Shown: positions 52,202-61,566, counted from the first letter of the stretch. The stretch is 64,000 nucleotides of DNA from Streptomyces sp. MA5143a (GCF_900290235.1 NZ_OLMK01000017.1:1-64000), one strand, 5' to 3'. Numbers and translations are program-made. The notes: generated by a model from the letters alone, not told the origin.

Positions 52202-52387
52202 CGGGCGGACCGGGCTCGCGCCCAGCACCCCACGGGCGGACCGGGCTTGCGCCCAGCACCCCACGGGCGGACCGGGCTTGCGCCCAGCACCCCACGGGCG
52301 GACCGGGCTTGCGCCCAGCACCCCACGGGCGGACCGGGCTTGCGCCCAGCGCCCCACGGAGGGACCGGGCTTGTGCCCGGCGCTTCC
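52202..52387 (+). repeat. 31-bp tandem array (six units)
   Basis: Six contiguous 31-bp units start at 52202, 52233, 52264, 52295, 52326 and 52357; units 2-4 are identical and the last is degenerate. Each has GGGCG ... CGCCC, a 5-bp hairpin. The period is not a multiple of three and both strands lack a plausible coding frame, so it is not a protein repeat. With the block before it, it fills most of the 611-base gap between the epimerase and oxidoreductase genes; the remaining sequence (52388-52664) shows nothing clear. Confidence 0.85.
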
Positions 52388-52664
52388 GGGGCTCGCCAGG
52401 GGCCGGCGCGGACCCTCATCGCGAGCCCCCGGCCTCCCGGGTCCGCACCGCACCGGCCCCCCGGCCGAGCCGGTGGGGGTGGGACCAGGGAGGCGTCGCG
52501 GGGACGCCGGGCGCACGCACCTTCCCGGCATGCCCCCGTGCGAGGGTCGCGCGCGACTTCCCCGGTCAGCGCCGAGAACCGCACCCTCGTCCCGAACTCA
52601 GGTATTCCAGAAGGCGGTTGAGGGCATGACGTCCCCAGCAGCCGCGCGACCTCGGGAGGGGCAC

Positions 52665-54074
52665 GTGCTTGAGTCGGTGTACCAATCGACGTACTCAGCG
52701 GACACGGAGACCGTGGACGTCATCGTCGTCGGAGCCGGCGTGGCCGGCCTCGCCGCGGCCGGACATCTGACCAGGGCGGGTCTGACGACCACCGTCCTGG
52801 AGGCCGCGCCCGCCATCGGCGGCCGGATGTCGACCGAGAAGATCGACGGCTTCCGCCTCGACCGCACCGCCCAGTTGCTCTGCACGTCCTACCCCGAACT
52901 GCGCCGCACGCCGGGCCTGGACACCCTGCCCCTGCGCCCGTTCGCCCCGGGAGTCCTGCTGTACGCCGACGGTCACCACCACCGGGCCGGCGCCACCCCG
53001 CCCCTACGGAGCGCAAGGGGCGCACTCACAGCCGCGCGCGCCCTCGCAAGCGCCCCCAGGCTGCCCCGGAACGGAGGCCGCGCACAGGGCCGCCTCCAGG
53101 CCCGGCCGGCGGGTGTCCGGCCGGGCCGGCTGGGCGCCCCGGCCGACCAGTCCCGGCTGGCCATGGCGCTGGCCCGACTGGCCGCGACCGCGCCGGAACG
53201 GCTCGCCACCCGCGTGGAGCTCCCGATCGCCGAAGCCCTCGCGACCCGAGGCTTCCCGCCCCGGACGATCGACGGTTTCGTACGGCCCCTGCTGGCCGCC
53301 CTGCTCGCGGACCCGGCCCTGCGGACCTCCAGCCGCTGTGCCGATCTGGCCCTGCACGCCTTCGCGACGGGCCGGTTGTGCCTGCCGGAGGGCGGCGCCG
53401 ACACCCTCCCGGAACTGCTCGCCGCGGCCCTGCCGCCGGGCACCGTCCGTACCGGGGTCAGGGCCACCGCGATCAGCACGACCTCGGTGACGACGGCCGA
53501 CCACGGTGAACTCCCCTGCCGGGCCGTGGTCCTGGCCACGGACGCCCGGTCCGCGGCCGAGCTGCTGCCGGGGCTGCGCGTACCGGACTTCCACCCGGTG
53601 ACCGTGCTGCACCACGCCACCGACGAACTCCCGCCGGGCGAGGGGGCGCTGATCCTCGACGCCGACCGGGGCGGCCCCGTCTCTCACACGGCGGTCATCA
53701 GCCAGGTCGACCCGACCCGGGCACCGGCGGGCCGCGCCCTCATCACCTCCACGGTGCTCGGCACACCGCCGGACGCGGCCCATCTGGACGCCACCGTCCG
53801 CGCCCAACTGGCCCGGCTGTACCGCACGTCCACGGCCCGGTGGGAGCTGCTGGCGGTCCATCACGAGCCCGAGGCCGTGCCCGCGATGCCCGCGCCGCAC
53901 GACCTGCGGCGCCCGGTGCGGCTGCTGGCCGGTCTGTACGTCTGCGGCGACCACCGGGACACCAGCACCGTCCAGGGCGCCCTCCACTCGGCGCGCCGGG
54001 CCGCCCACGCCGTCCTCACGGACCTGGACGCCCACCCGACACCCATGGAGGAGGCCCTCGAGACGGCCGCCTGA
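52665..54074 (+). CDS. FAD-dependent oxidoreductase (amine oxidase / phytoene desaturase-like)
   Basis: The 469-residue protein binds FAD at VIVVGAGVAGLAAAGHLTRAG (dinucleotide fold) followed by VLEAAPAIGGRMSTEKIDGF and a C-terminal GLYVCGDHRDTSTVQGALHSARRAA motif, as in the flavin amine oxidase and phytoene desaturase group. The substrate is unknown. GTG at 52665 is preferred because GGAG is six bases upstream; ATG at 52626 is also possible but the added codons are atypical. A region after residue 110 is Arg/Gly/Pro-rich. Confidence 0.88.
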   Translation: MLESVYQSTYSADTETVDVIVVGAGVAGLAAAGHLTRAGLTTTVLEAAPAIGGRMSTEKIDGFRLDRTAQLLCTSYPELRRTPGLDTLPLRPFAPGVLLYADGHHHRAGATPPLRSARGALTAARALASAPRLPRNGGRAQGRLQARPAGVRPGRLGAPADQSRLAMALARLAATAPERLATRVELPIAEALATRGFPPRTIDGFVRPLLAALLADPALRTSSRCADLALHAFATGRLCLPEGGADTLPELLAAALPPGTVRTGVRATAISTTSVTTADHGELPCRAVVLATDARSAAELLPGLRVPDFHPVTVLHHATDELPPGEGALILDADRGGPVSHTAVISQVDPTRAPAGRALITSTVLGTPPDAAHLDATVRAQLARLYRTSTARWELLAVHHEPEAVPAMPAPHDLRRPVRLLAGLYVCGDHRDTSTVQGALHSARRAAHAVLTDLDAHPTPMEEALETAA

Positions 54075-54087
54075 CCGAGGCACGGCG

Positions 54088-54118
54088 AGGGGCGCCCGGA
54101 GGGTCTCCGGGCGCCCCT
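54088..54118. terminator. Terminator between oxidoreductase and NsdA-like gene
   Basis: Perfect 14-bp arms (54088-54101, 54105-54118) around a three-base loop lie between the convergent stops at 54074 and 54151. Confidence 0.85.
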
Positions 54119-54150
54119 GAGCGTGCGGCACAGGGGCCGCCGCACGCCTC

Positions 54151-55590
54151 CTAACCCAGAGCGGCCACCTTGTCCCGGTAGCCCCTCACCGGGGCGGCGT
54201 CCCGGTACGGCTCCAGACGGCGCTCGAAGTCGCGGACGTACTCCACGGCGCGCACCGAACGCATCTCCGCGGCCTGCCCGGCGGCCTCCGCGCCCAACTG
54301 GCAGGCCTGGTCCAGCTCACCGAGCCCGAGGCGGGCGGAGGCGAGCACCACCCGGCAGAACAGGCGGCTGCGGGCGAAGGCGGGCGCCCTCAGCTGGAGC
54401 GACCGCTCGGCATGCTGGGCGGCGGCGCGGTACTGCTGGAGGTCGCGGTGGCTGTGCCCGAACTCGTCGGCGAGCTGGGCCTCGTCGAAGAAGCGCGCCC
54501 AGTAGGGGACCTCGTCGCCGGGGCGGGCGGCCTCCAGGGCCCGTTCGGCGCGGACCAGCGCAGCCGTGGAGGCCCGTACCTCACCGAGGACCGCGTGCCC
54601 GCGGGCCTCGACGGCGTGCAGCAGCGACTGCACGACCGGCGGCACGGCGGACCCGACGCCCTGCTGGGCGACGCGCGCGAGCTGCACGGCCTCCCGTCCG
54701 TGCCCCAGGTAGACCGCCTGCCGGCTCATCGTGATGAGGACGTACGCCCCGTACGCCCGGTCGCCCGCCGCCTGCGCCAGGCGCAGCGCCTGCACGAAGT
54801 ACCGCTGGGCGAGCCCGTGGGCGCCGATGTCGTACGAGGTCCAGCCGGCGAGGCGGGTGAGGTCGGCGGCGGCCGCGAAGAGCCGTCGGCCCACCTGTTC
54901 GCCGTAGGCGCCGCGCAGCATCGGCTCGGCCTCGTGCTCCAGGTAGCGCACGAGGGCCTGGCGGGCGTGGCCTCCGCCGTAGGCGTTGTCGAGGGCGCGG
55001 AAGAGTTCGCCGACCGAGCGGAGGGCGGCGATGTCCCCGGAGGTGACCTTCTGGCCGGGGCCGCGCTCGGTCTGGCTGCGCTGCCGGGGGACGGCCGGGC
55101 GGCCCTGCGGGGGGACGCGGGTGGCGGCCGGGTCGCCCCGGCCCACCCGGTCGTCGGCGCGGCCGATCAGCCAGTCCCGGCTGGGGACGACGAGTCCGGC
55201 CGGGGTGAAGGCGATCTTCCGCAGTTCGGCGTGGCTGCCGGAGTCCTTGCGCCACAGACCGCTGACGATGTCGATGGCCTCCTCGGGGGTCGCGGCGAAC
55301 TCCAGCCCCGCGTACACGGGGGCGCAGGCGTCGAGCCCGAGGTCCTGTGCGGTGAGCCTGCGGCCGAGGCGGCGGGTGAACACCTCGGCGATGAGCGCGG
55401 GCGTGGTGCCCCTCGGCTGCTGGCCTCGCAGCCAGCGGGTGACCGAGGTCTTGTCGTATCTGAGATCGAGGCCGTGTTCGAGACCGAGCTGGTCCACACG
55501 ACGCGCTAGTCCCGCGTTGGAGAACCCCGCTTCTGCGATGAGGGCGGCGAGCTGGCGGTTGGGGGTGCGCTGCGCGGGTCGTTCCGTCAT
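54151..55590 (-). CDS. NsdA-like regulatory protein with TPR region
   Basis: The 479-residue protein starts with a short helix-turn-helix-like region (NRQLAALIAEAGFSNAGLARRV, TSVTRWLRGQQPRGTTPALIAEV). A long helical C-terminal half follows, with repeated Ala/Leu-rich TPR-like units (LAQRYFVQALRLAQAAGDRAYGAYVLITMSRQA onward). Streptomyces NsdA and its relatives have this plan and repress antibiotic production and sporulation; I infer a similar regulator but not the same gene. Start at 55590 has AGGAG about 12 bases upstream. It is divergent from lipB. Confidence 0.85.
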   Translation of the reverse strand: MTERPAQRTPNRQLAALIAEAGFSNAGLARRVDQLGLEHGLDLRYDKTSVTRWLRGQQPRGTTPALIAEVFTRRLGRRLTAQDLGLDACAPVYAGLEFAATPEEAIDIVSGLWRKDSGSHAELRKIAFTPAGLVVPSRDWLIGRADDRVGRGDPAATRVPPQGRPAVPRQRSQTERGPGQKVTSGDIAALRSVGELFRALDNAYGGGHARQALVRYLEHEAEPMLRGAYGEQVGRRLFAAAADLTRLAGWTSYDIGAHGLAQRYFVQALRLAQAAGDRAYGAYVLITMSRQAVYLGHGREAVQLARVAQQGVGSAVPPVVQSLLHAVEARGHAVLGEVRASTAALVRAERALEAARPGDEVPYWARFFDEAQLADEFGHSHRDLQQYRAAAQHAERSLQLRAPAFARSRLFCRVVLASARLGLGELDQACQLGAEAAGQAAEMRSVRAVEYVRDFERRLEPYRDAAPVRGYRDKVAALG

Positions 55591-55924
55591 CTGCGGTGCG
55601 GTCTCCTGCCTTCCGGGTGTCGGCGCGGTGCCCGGATTGCCTGGTGAGAAGCCTTTGCGGCCTTGTGAACGGCGTGAATGTAGCGGAGAGTAAGCGCCCG
55701 ATCGCACACTTCCGCGTCGGTTCATCCGATCGTGTGAGGATTGGCCGCATGGCTGACGGGGCGAAGGCGCGGCGTACGCCGGCGGTCGCCGCCCCGTGCG
55801 CCGCTGGGACGGCCGTCGAACATCGCGCGGTCCTACGGTCGTACAGTGGCGTGGGCGCGCCACGCGCCTGACAGAGCTATCGCGGTACCGCCGCACGGCC
55901 GTACCGCCGAGGGAGGCGCTTGCC
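55591..55924. other. Divergent region NsdA-like gene / lipB
   Basis: The 334-base gap has a TACAGT (55842-55847) that may be the lipB -10, no clear -35, and direct repeats of TACCGCCG shortly before lipB (about 55884-55908). GATCGCACAC and GATCGTGTG partial repeats lie near 55700-55740. Nothing else is interpretable. Confidence 0.35.
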
Positions 55925-56716
55925 GTGAGTGGGTTGCGGTTCGTCCGCATGGGGTTCGGCACGGAGGCCGTCGAGTACCAGGAGGCCTGGGACGAGCAGC
56001 GCCGGGTGCACGCGGCGCGCTTCGTCGACGAGGTCCCCGACACCGTGCTGCTCCTGGAGCACCCGCCCGTCTACACGGCCGGCCGGCGCACGGCCGACAA
56101 CGAGCGCCCCCTGGACGGCACGCCCGTCATTGACGTGGACCGCGGCGGCAAGATCACCTGGCACGGGCCGGGCCAGCTCGTCGGGTACCCGATCCAGAAG
56201 CTGCCGCGCCCGGTGGACGTCGTGGCCCATGTGCGCCGCCTGGAGGAGGCCCTGATCCGCACGTGCGCCGAGTTCGGCGTGGAGACGACGCGGGTGGAGG
56301 GCCGCAGCGGGGTGTGGGTGCTGGGCGACCCCGTCGAGCAGCGTCTCGGCGGTCTCTCCCTGGACCTCGACCCCCGGATGCACGACGACGAGTTCGACCC
56401 CCGGCTCAACGGTCCCGAATACGCGCCCTCCAACGCGGGGCAGCGGCGCGAGGACCGCAAGATCGCGGCGATCGGGATCCGGGTGGCGAAGGGCGTCACG
56501 ATGCACGGCTTCGCGCTGAACGTGAACCCCGACAACCGCTGGTTCGACCGGATCATCCCCTGCGGGATCCGCGACGCGGGCGTCGCGTCCCTCGCGACGG
56601 AGCTGGGTCGCGACATCACGATCGCCGAGGTCCTCCCGGTCGCCGAGAAGCACCTGCGGGAGGTACTGGAGAACGCGGACCTCCGGCCGAGGGTCGTGGA
56701 ACGCGCGTCGGCGTGA
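55925..56716 (+). CDS. lipB: Octanoyltransferase LipB
   Basis: LipB transfers octanoate from acyl carrier protein to lipoyl domains, the first step of de novo lipoylation. The 263-residue protein has the family motifs [45 protein letters not shown], and the catalytic Cys and Lys in IPCGI and DRKIAAIG. Start is GTG at 55925, after GGGAGG, eight bases away; an upstream extension is not coding-like. lipA follows 132 bases later. The target E2 is encoded 14 kb upstream. Confidence 0.96.
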   Translation: MSGLRFVRMGFGTEAVEYQEAWDEQRRVHAARFVDEVPDTVLLLEHPPVYTAGRRTADNERPLDGTPVIDVDRGGKITWHGPGQLVGYPIQKLPRPVDVVAHVRRLEEALIRTCAEFGVETTRVEGRSGVWVLGDPVEQRLGGLSLDLDPRMHDDEFDPRLNGPEYAPSNAGQRREDRKIAAIGIRVAKGVTMHGFALNVNPDNRWFDRIIPCGIRDAGVASLATELGRDITIAEVLPVAEKHLREVLENADLRPRVVERASA

Positions 56717-56848
56717 GGTCCCGGCGGGCCGGGGGCCCGCCGCCCGGGGAATGCGACCCGAGAGCCGAAGGTTGCCCACCTCGGGGAGCGACAACAGCAC
56801 GGGCGTACCCTGGGGTGCGCCGAAGAATCGAAGCTACAGGGAGCCGAT

Positions 56849-57814
56849 GTGTCCGCAGTCTCACCCGACGGACGCAAGATGCTGCGCCTGGAGGTCCGCA
56901 ACAGCCAGACCCCCATCGAGCGCAAGCCCGAGTGGATCAAGACCCGGGCGAAAATGGGTCCCGAGTACACCGCGATGCAGAAGCTCGTGAAGAGCGAGGG
57001 CCTGCACACGGTCTGCCAGGAAGCCGGCTGTCCCAACATCTACGAGTGCTGGGAGGACCGCGAGGCGACCTTCCTCATCGGCGGCGACCAGTGCACCCGC
57101 CGCTGCGACTTCTGCCAGATCGACACCGGCAAGCCCGAGGCGCTCGACCGTGACGAGCCCCGCCGCGTCGGCGAGTCCGTGGTCACCATGGACCTGAACT
57201 ACGCCACCATCACCGGCGTCGCCCGCGACGACCTCCCCGACGGCGGCGCCTGGCTGTACGCCGAGACGGTCCGCCAGATCCACCAGCAGACCGCCGGCCG
57301 CGAGGGCGGCCACACCAAGGTCGAGCTGCTCGCCCCGGACTTCAACGCCGTACCGGAGCTGCTCCAGGAGGTCTTCGCCTCCCGCCCCGAGGTCTTCGCG
57401 CACAACGTCGAGACCGTCCCCCGCATCTTCAAGCGCATCCGCCCCGGCTTCCGCTACGAGCGCTCCCTGAAGGTCATCACCGAGGCCCGCGACTACGGCC
57501 TGGTCACCAAGTCCAATCTGATCCTCGGCATGGGCGAGACCCGCGAGGAGGTCAGCGAGGCGCTCAAGCAGCTGCACGACGCGGGCTGCGAGCTGGTGAC
57601 CATCACCCAGTACCTGCGGCCGAGCGTCCGGCACCACCCCGTGGAGCGCTGGGTCAAGCCGCACGAGTTCGTGGAGCTGAAGGAGGAGGCCGAGGAGATC
57701 GGCTTCTCCGGTGTGATGTCCGGCCCGCTGGTCCGCTCCTCGTACCGCGCCGGCCGGCTGTACCAGATGGCGGTCGAGAAGCGCGGCACCTACGTCGCGT
57801 CGCAGGCCGTCTGA
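56849..57814 (+). CDS. lipA: Lipoyl synthase LipA
   Basis: LipA inserts two sulfurs into protein-bound octanoate using radical SAM chemistry. The 321-residue protein has the auxiliary-cluster cysteines in [12 protein letters not shown], the radical SAM motif CTRRCDFC, and the conserved C-terminal RSSYRAG serine. GTG at 56849 gives [24 protein letters not shown] at 56806-56811 may be the -10 of a separate promoter. It needs Fe-S clusters, linking it functionally to the IscA protein at 15.4 kb. A hairpin follows. Confidence 0.97.
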   Translation: MSAVSPDGRKMLRLEVRNSQTPIERKPEWIKTRAKMGPEYTAMQKLVKSEGLHTVCQEAGCPNIYECWEDREATFLIGGDQCTRRCDFCQIDTGKPEALDRDEPRRVGESVVTMDLNYATITGVARDDLPDGGAWLYAETVRQIHQQTAGREGGHTKVELLAPDFNAVPELLQEVFASRPEVFAHNVETVPRIFKRIRPGFRYERSLKVITEARDYGLVTKSNLILGMGETREEVSEALKQLHDAGCELVTITQYLRPSVRHHPVERWVKPHEFVELKEEAEEIGFSGVMSGPLVRSSYRAGRLYQMAVEKRGTYVASQAV

Positions 57815-57824
57815 CCGTCCCCCT

Positions 57825-57862
57825 CGGCCTGTGGGAGCTCACTTCCGAGCCCCCGCAGGCCG
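57825..57862 (+). terminator. Probable lipA terminator
   Basis: CGGCCTG (57825) and CAGGCCG (ending 57862) form a stem with GGG/CCC inside, ten bases after the lipA stop. The loop is irregular. Confidence 0.55.
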
Positions 57863-57950
57863 TCTCCCGGCGGCGATGCGCCGACACGCCGTACGGCCAG
57901 TCGAGTGGCACGGAGTGCCAGGCAAACGTGTGAATCTGAGCACAAGAACC

Positions 57951-58020
57951 TACTGGCCAGTAATGGCCAATTGTCCGCGGCCCTGACCGTTCTCCCAGAT
58001 GGGGGCACTGTCAGGGCCGC
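57951..58020. promoter_or_regulatory. Palindrome and structured hairpin between lipA and the next gene
   Basis: TACTGGCCAGTA (57951-57962) is a perfect 12-bp palindrome next to a related half-site, TGGCCA. Right after it GCGGCCCTGAC (57977-57987) pairs with GTCAGGGCCGC (58010-58020) to form an 11-bp stem over a 22-base loop containing CCC/GGG that can pair internally. The region 57815-58161 is gene-free and has a promoter at 58061. The palindrome could be an operator and the hairpin a terminator or RNA regulator. Confidence 0.45.
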
Positions 58021-58060
58021 GTCGACGTTTGAGCGCCGCCAATCCAGGCTTCATGGGCGT

Positions 58061-58089
58061 TTGACCGGTCGGTCACGCCCTGGTAACAC
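58061..58089 (+). promoter_or_regulatory. Promoter of the small gene at 58162
   Basis: TTGACC (58061-58066), 17 bases, TAACAC (58084-58089). The -35 and spacing are good, and the -10 has the TA start but ends in C. An inner GACCGGTC palindrome overlaps the -35. Confidence 0.5.
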
Positions 58090-58161
58090 CAATCAGTGAC
58101 CCTGGTTTCACACCCGGTACAGACCCGCCCCGCTCACCCGATCCCTAGGGGGGACCTCATC

Positions 58162-58365
58162 ATGCAGGCCGCACCCGTCCGCGCCACGGCGATCCCGTCG
58201 TTCACCGATGCACTCCGTGCCGTCGAGTCGCTGCTCCTCAGCAGCGGCCAGCGCACCGCCCGCCGCAACGCCTGGACCTCCGTCCTGGAGGACCGACGCC
58301 GCGCCAAGGACCGCGTCGAGACCGAGCGCGTCCTCGAGGCCGCCGTCTCCACGCGCACCTCGTGA
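58162..58365 (+). CDS. Small conserved hypothetical protein, 67 residues
   Basis: The protein begins MQAAPVRATAIPSFTDALRAV and continues as a basic helical segment (RTARRNAWTSVLEDRRRAKDRVETERVLEAA). No membrane segment or motif is present. The family of small Streptomyces proteins between lipA and the DUF4191 gene is familiar by position only. AGGGGGG eight to ten bases before the ATG at 58162 and a good promoter suggest real expression. Confidence 0.8.
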   Translation: MQAAPVRATAIPSFTDALRAVESLLLSSGQRTARRNAWTSVLEDRRRAKDRVETERVLEAAVSTRTS

Positions 58366-58664
58366 CGCACCACGGCTGACGCCCCACCCCGGCCACCCAC
58401 GGCCCCGTGAGCGGGGGACGAGCCGACCGCCCGAAGGCTCGACCGCGATCCGCACCGCGGCCGCTCAGGCGCCGCACAGCGACCGCCGCTCAGGTGTCGC
58501 ACCGTGGCCACCGAGGCCGCACACCGTGGCCGCTCAGGCACGACCCCGCACCACCGAGGCACACCGCCGCCGCCCGGCGCCGCTCCCCCCGCGTCGTCGC
58601 CGGTCACCGGACCCCACCGGCACCGCCGTCGTCCTCGCTTCCCCGGACACGTAGACTTCGTGCC
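58366..58664. other. Gene-free stretch before the DUF4191 gene
   Basis: About 300 bases with degenerate repeats of GCACCGNGGCCGCTCAGGC (near 58455-58545) and no supported gene. TAGACT (58652-58657) lies seven bases before the next start and is its probable -10. Confidence 0.4.
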
Positions 58665-59363
58665 ATGGCGAGGAAGGAACCCGCAGCGGACGCTGCGAAC
58701 CCCGGGCGACTCAAGCAGATCGCTCTGACGTACAAGATGACCCGCAGGGCCGACAAGAAGATCGGTCTTGTACTCGCGGCTGTCGGAATCATCACCTTCG
58801 GTGTCTTCCTCGCGATCGGTTTCTTGATCGGTCACCCCATCTATCTCGGCATCCTCGGCCTCCTGCTCGCCTTCCTCGCGACGGCGATCGTCTTCGGACG
58901 GCGGGCCGAGCGGGCCGCGTTCGGGCAGATGGAGGGCCAGCCGGGTGCCGCCGCGGCGGTGCTGGACAACGTGGGCCGAGGCTGGACGACCACCCCGGCG
59001 GTCGCGATGAACCGCAACCAGGACGTGGTCCACCGGGCCGTCGGCAAGGCCGGCATCGTCCTGGTCGCCGAGGGCAACCCGAACCGGGTGAAGAGCCTGC
59101 TGGCCGCCGAGAAGAAGAAGATGGCCCGGATCGTGGTGGACGTGCCGGTGCACGACCTGATCGTGGGCACCGGCGAGGGCCAGGTCGAGCTGAAGAAGCT
59201 CCGCACGACCATGCTGAAGCTGCCCCGCGTCCTGTCCGGCCCCCAGGTGACCGCCACCAACGACCGGCTCCGCGCCATGGGCGACCTGATGAGCAACATG
59301 CCGCTCCCCAAGGGTCCGATGCCCAAGGGCATGCGCATGCCGCGCGGCGGGAAGATGCGCTGA
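58665..59363 (+). CDS. DUF4191 membrane protein
   Basis: The 232-residue protein matches actinobacterial DUF4191: MARKEPA..., LKQIALTYKMTRRADKKIG, two membrane helices (about 39-57 and 60-79), and a basic cytoplasmic domain ending in repeats of KGMRMPRGGKMR. The ATG at 58665 has no Shine-Dalgarno and follows TAGACT by seven bases, so leaderless translation is likely. Its orthologue lies in the same position next to lipA and glnA in mycobacteria (Rv2219, from memory). Function is unknown. Confidence 0.92.
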   Translation: MARKEPAADAANPGRLKQIALTYKMTRRADKKIGLVLAAVGIITFGVFLAIGFLIGHPIYLGILGLLLAFLATAIVFGRRAERAAFGQMEGQPGAAAAVLDNVGRGWTTTPAVAMNRNQDVVHRAVGKAGIVLVAEGNPNRVKSLLAAEKKKMARIVVDVPVHDLIVGTGEGQVELKKLRTTMLKLPRVLSGPQVTATNDRLRAMGDLMSNMPLPKGPMPKGMRMPRGGKMR

Positions 59364-59395
59364 CCTCCCCCGACTGACACCACTCCTCGTACGAC

Positions 59396-59430
59396 GAAGG
59401 GGGCGCCCGGAATCCCCGGGCGCCCCCTTC
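59396..59430. terminator. Bidirectional terminator
   Basis: A perfect 15-bp stem (59396-59410 and 59416-59430) lies between the convergent ends at 59363 and 59466. Confidence 0.85.
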
Positions 59431-59465
59431 TCGCGCGCGTAGCGGACGTGTCGCACGCGGCGACG

Positions 59466-59933
59466 CTAGATCCGCACCTCCACCGTCCGCGCCAGGCGGT
59501 CGTGGAGGCCGCGGCCGTCGCGGTCCCAGACGAGGGCGGGGAGGGCGAGGCAGAGCAGGACGCTGCGGACGACGGCGCGCCAGGGGTTCACCGTGCCGGT
59601 CTCCTGGGCGATCACCCGCAGGCCGAAGAGACGCTTGCCGGGGGTGAAGCCCACCGTGCCCAGGGTGAGGACGTGGAGCAGGAGGAAGATGAGCAGGGCC
59701 CAGTTGCTGGTGGCCTGGTCGTAGCCGTCGGTGATCAGGCCGTATGCGATCAAGAGGCACAGCCCCCAGTCGACGGCCAGCGCCCCGAGACGGCGGCCCG
59801 GGCGGGCGATGGAGCCCGGCCCCTGCTCCGGCAGACCGAGCTGCTCGCCCCGGTAACCGAAGTCGACACCCGCGTCCTCGGCGGCCGCGCGGGGGCCGGA
59901 GAGCCACGATCCGATTGCTTGCCTCTTGTCCAC
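59466..59933 (-). CDS. RDD-family membrane protein
   Basis: The 155-residue protein has the RDD domain: [23 protein letters not shown] with the R-x4-D-x pattern, two to three helices, and the [12 protein letters not shown] motif. RDD proteins are small membrane proteins of unclear, possibly transport, role. GTG at 59933 ([14 protein letters not shown]) is chosen as the family start from memory; ATG 59963 and GTG 59981 are alternatives. It is divergent from glnA, with GlnR sites in between. Confidence 0.88.
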   Translation of the reverse strand: MDKRQAIGSWLSGPRAAAEDAGVDFGYRGEQLGLPEQGPGSIARPGRRLGALAVDWGLCLLIAYGLITDGYDQATSNWALLIFLLLHVLTLGTVGFTPGKRLFGLRVIAQETGTVNPWRAVVRSVLLCLALPALVWDRDGRGLHDRLARTVEVRI

Positions 59934-59996
59934 CCGAACACCGTACTGCGACCGTTCTGCCATTCGGACAGGTGGGGTCACGTACGGGATGTCCGG

Positions 59997-60034
59997 TTAA
60001 CTTGTGCGAAACAAATGGGTCACGTACGAGAAAT
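59997..60034 (+). promoter_or_regulatory. GlnR-binding site of the glnA promoter
   Basis: The order TTAAC-n6-GAAAC-n6-GTCAC-n6-GAAAT (59997-60034) matches the known Streptomyces GlnR pattern gTnAC-n6-GaAAc repeated twice, with exact 6-base spacers. An upstream GTCAC-gtacgg-GATGT (59977-59992) is a weaker extra half. GlnR activates glnA when nitrogen is limiting. The 12-base GTCACGTACG run occurs twice, 42 bases apart (59977 and 60019), about four helical turns. Confidence 0.85.
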
Positions 60035-60130
60035 CACCCGTCCCTAGGGTCGAGAGCAGCGTGTGCCACCGCACTGGCCGCACGAACGAACTACCACCCC
60101 GGCGGGATGGTCGGGAGTAGGAGGAGCTGG

Positions 60131-61540
60131 ATGTTCCAGAACGCCGACGAGGCCAAGAAGTTCATCGCGGACGAGGACGTCAAGTTCATCGACGTCCGCT
60201 TCTGCGACCTGCCGGGCGTGATGCAGCACTTCACGATCCCGGCCGAGGCCTTCGACCCGGCCGAGGAGCTGGCCTTCGACGGCTCCTCGATCCGCGGCTT
60301 CCAGGCCATCCACGAGTCCGACATGGCGCTCCGTGCCGACCTGTCCACCGCGCGCGTCGACCCGTTCCGCCGCGACAAGACGGTCAACGTCAACTTCTTC
60401 ATCCACGACCCGATCACGGGCGAGCAGTACTCCCGTGACCCGCGCAACGTGGCGAAGAAGGCCGAGGCGTACCTCGCGTCCACCGGCATCGCCGACACCG
60501 CGTACTTCGGCCCCGAGGCCGAGTTCTACGTGTTCGACAGCGTGCGCTTCAAGACCTCGGAGAACGAGTCCTTCTACCACATCGACTCCGAGGCGGGCGC
60601 CTGGAACACCGGTGCGCTGGAGGACAACCGCGGTTACAAGGTCCGCTACAAGGGCGGCTACTTCCCGACCCCGCCGGTCGACCACTTCGCCGACCTGCGT
60701 GCGGAGATCTCGCTGGAGCTGGCCAAGTCCGGTCTCCAGGTCGAGCGCCAGCACCACGAGGTGGGCACCGCCGGCCAGGCCGAGATCAACTACAAGTTCA
60801 ACACGCTGCTCGCCGCGGCCGACGACCTCCAGCTCTTCAAGTACATCGTGAAGAACGTGGCCTGGCGCAACGGCAAGACCGCGACCTTCATGCCGAAGCC
60901 GATCTTCGGTGACAACGGCTCGGGCATGCACGTCCACCAGTCGCTGTGGTCGGGCGGCTCCCCGCTCTTCTACGACGAGGCCGGTTACGCGGGCCTGTCG
61001 GACACCGCCCGCTACTACATCGGCGGCATCCTCAAGCACGCCCCGTCGCTGCTGGCCTTCACCAACCCGACGGTGAACTCGTACCACCGTCTGGTGCCGG
61101 GCTTCGAGGCCCCGGTCAACCTGGTGTACTCGCAGCGCAACCGCTCCGCGGCCATGCGTATCCCGATCACGGGTTCGAACCCGAAGGCCAAGCGTGTCGA
61201 GTTCCGCGCGCCCGACTCCTCCGGCAACCCGTACCTGGCCTTCTCGGCCCTGCTGCTCGCGGGCCTCGACGGCATCAAGAACAAGATCGAGCCGGCCGAG
61301 CCGATCGACAAGGACCTCTACGAGCTCGCCCCCGAGGAGCACGCGGGCGTCCCGCAGGTCCCGACCTCCCTCCCGGCCGTCCTCGACTCCCTCGAGCGCG
61401 ACCACGAGTTCCTCCTCCAGGGCGACGTCTTCACGCCGGACCTGATCGAGACGTGGATCGACTACAAGCGCGCCAACGAGATCGCGCCGCTCCAGCTGCG
61501 TCCGCACCCGCACGAGTTCGAGCTGTACTTCGACGTGTGA
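60131..61540 (+). CDS. glnA: Glutamine synthetase type I GlnA
   Basis: GlnA makes glutamine from glutamate, ammonia and ATP in the cytosol as a dodecamer. The 469-residue protein is GSI-beta: [47 protein letters not shown], and the regulatory Tyr397 in [10 protein letters not shown], the site for adenylylation by GlnE. ATG at 60131 has GAGGAG four bases upstream. It is preceded by a GlnR site and followed by a terminator. The regulator and GlnE are not in this window. Confidence 0.98.
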   Translation: MFQNADEAKKFIADEDVKFIDVRFCDLPGVMQHFTIPAEAFDPAEELAFDGSSIRGFQAIHESDMALRADLSTARVDPFRRDKTVNVNFFIHDPITGEQYSRDPRNVAKKAEAYLASTGIADTAYFGPEAEFYVFDSVRFKTSENESFYHIDSEAGAWNTGALEDNRGYKVRYKGGYFPTPPVDHFADLRAEISLELAKSGLQVERQHHEVGTAGQAEINYKFNTLLAAADDLQLFKYIVKNVAWRNGKTATFMPKPIFGDNGSGMHVHQSLWSGGSPLFYDEAGYAGLSDTARYYIGGILKHAPSLLAFTNPTVNSYHRLVPGFEAPVNLVYSQRNRSAAMRIPITGSNPKAKRVEFRAPDSSGNPYLAFSALLLAGLDGIKNKIEPAEPIDKDLYELAPEEHAGVPQVPTSLPAVLDSLERDHEFLLQGDVFTPDLIETWIDYKRANEIAPLQLRPHPHEFELYFDV

Positions 61541-61566
61541 TCGGCGCCTGAGCGCGTACGTTCGGT

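Noticed and set aside
52202..52387. CRISPR array
   Set aside because: Units are contiguous with no spacers and no cas gene is nearby; it is a plain tandem repeat.
52004..52629. Possible repeat protein encoded by the 31-bp array
   Set aside because: The period is not a multiple of three, so the frame shifts each unit, and no start with a ribosome-binding site is present.
58366..58664. Small gene in the gap before the DUF4191 gene
   Set aside because: Frames through it lack codon bias and ribosome-binding sites, and the region is degenerate GC repeat.
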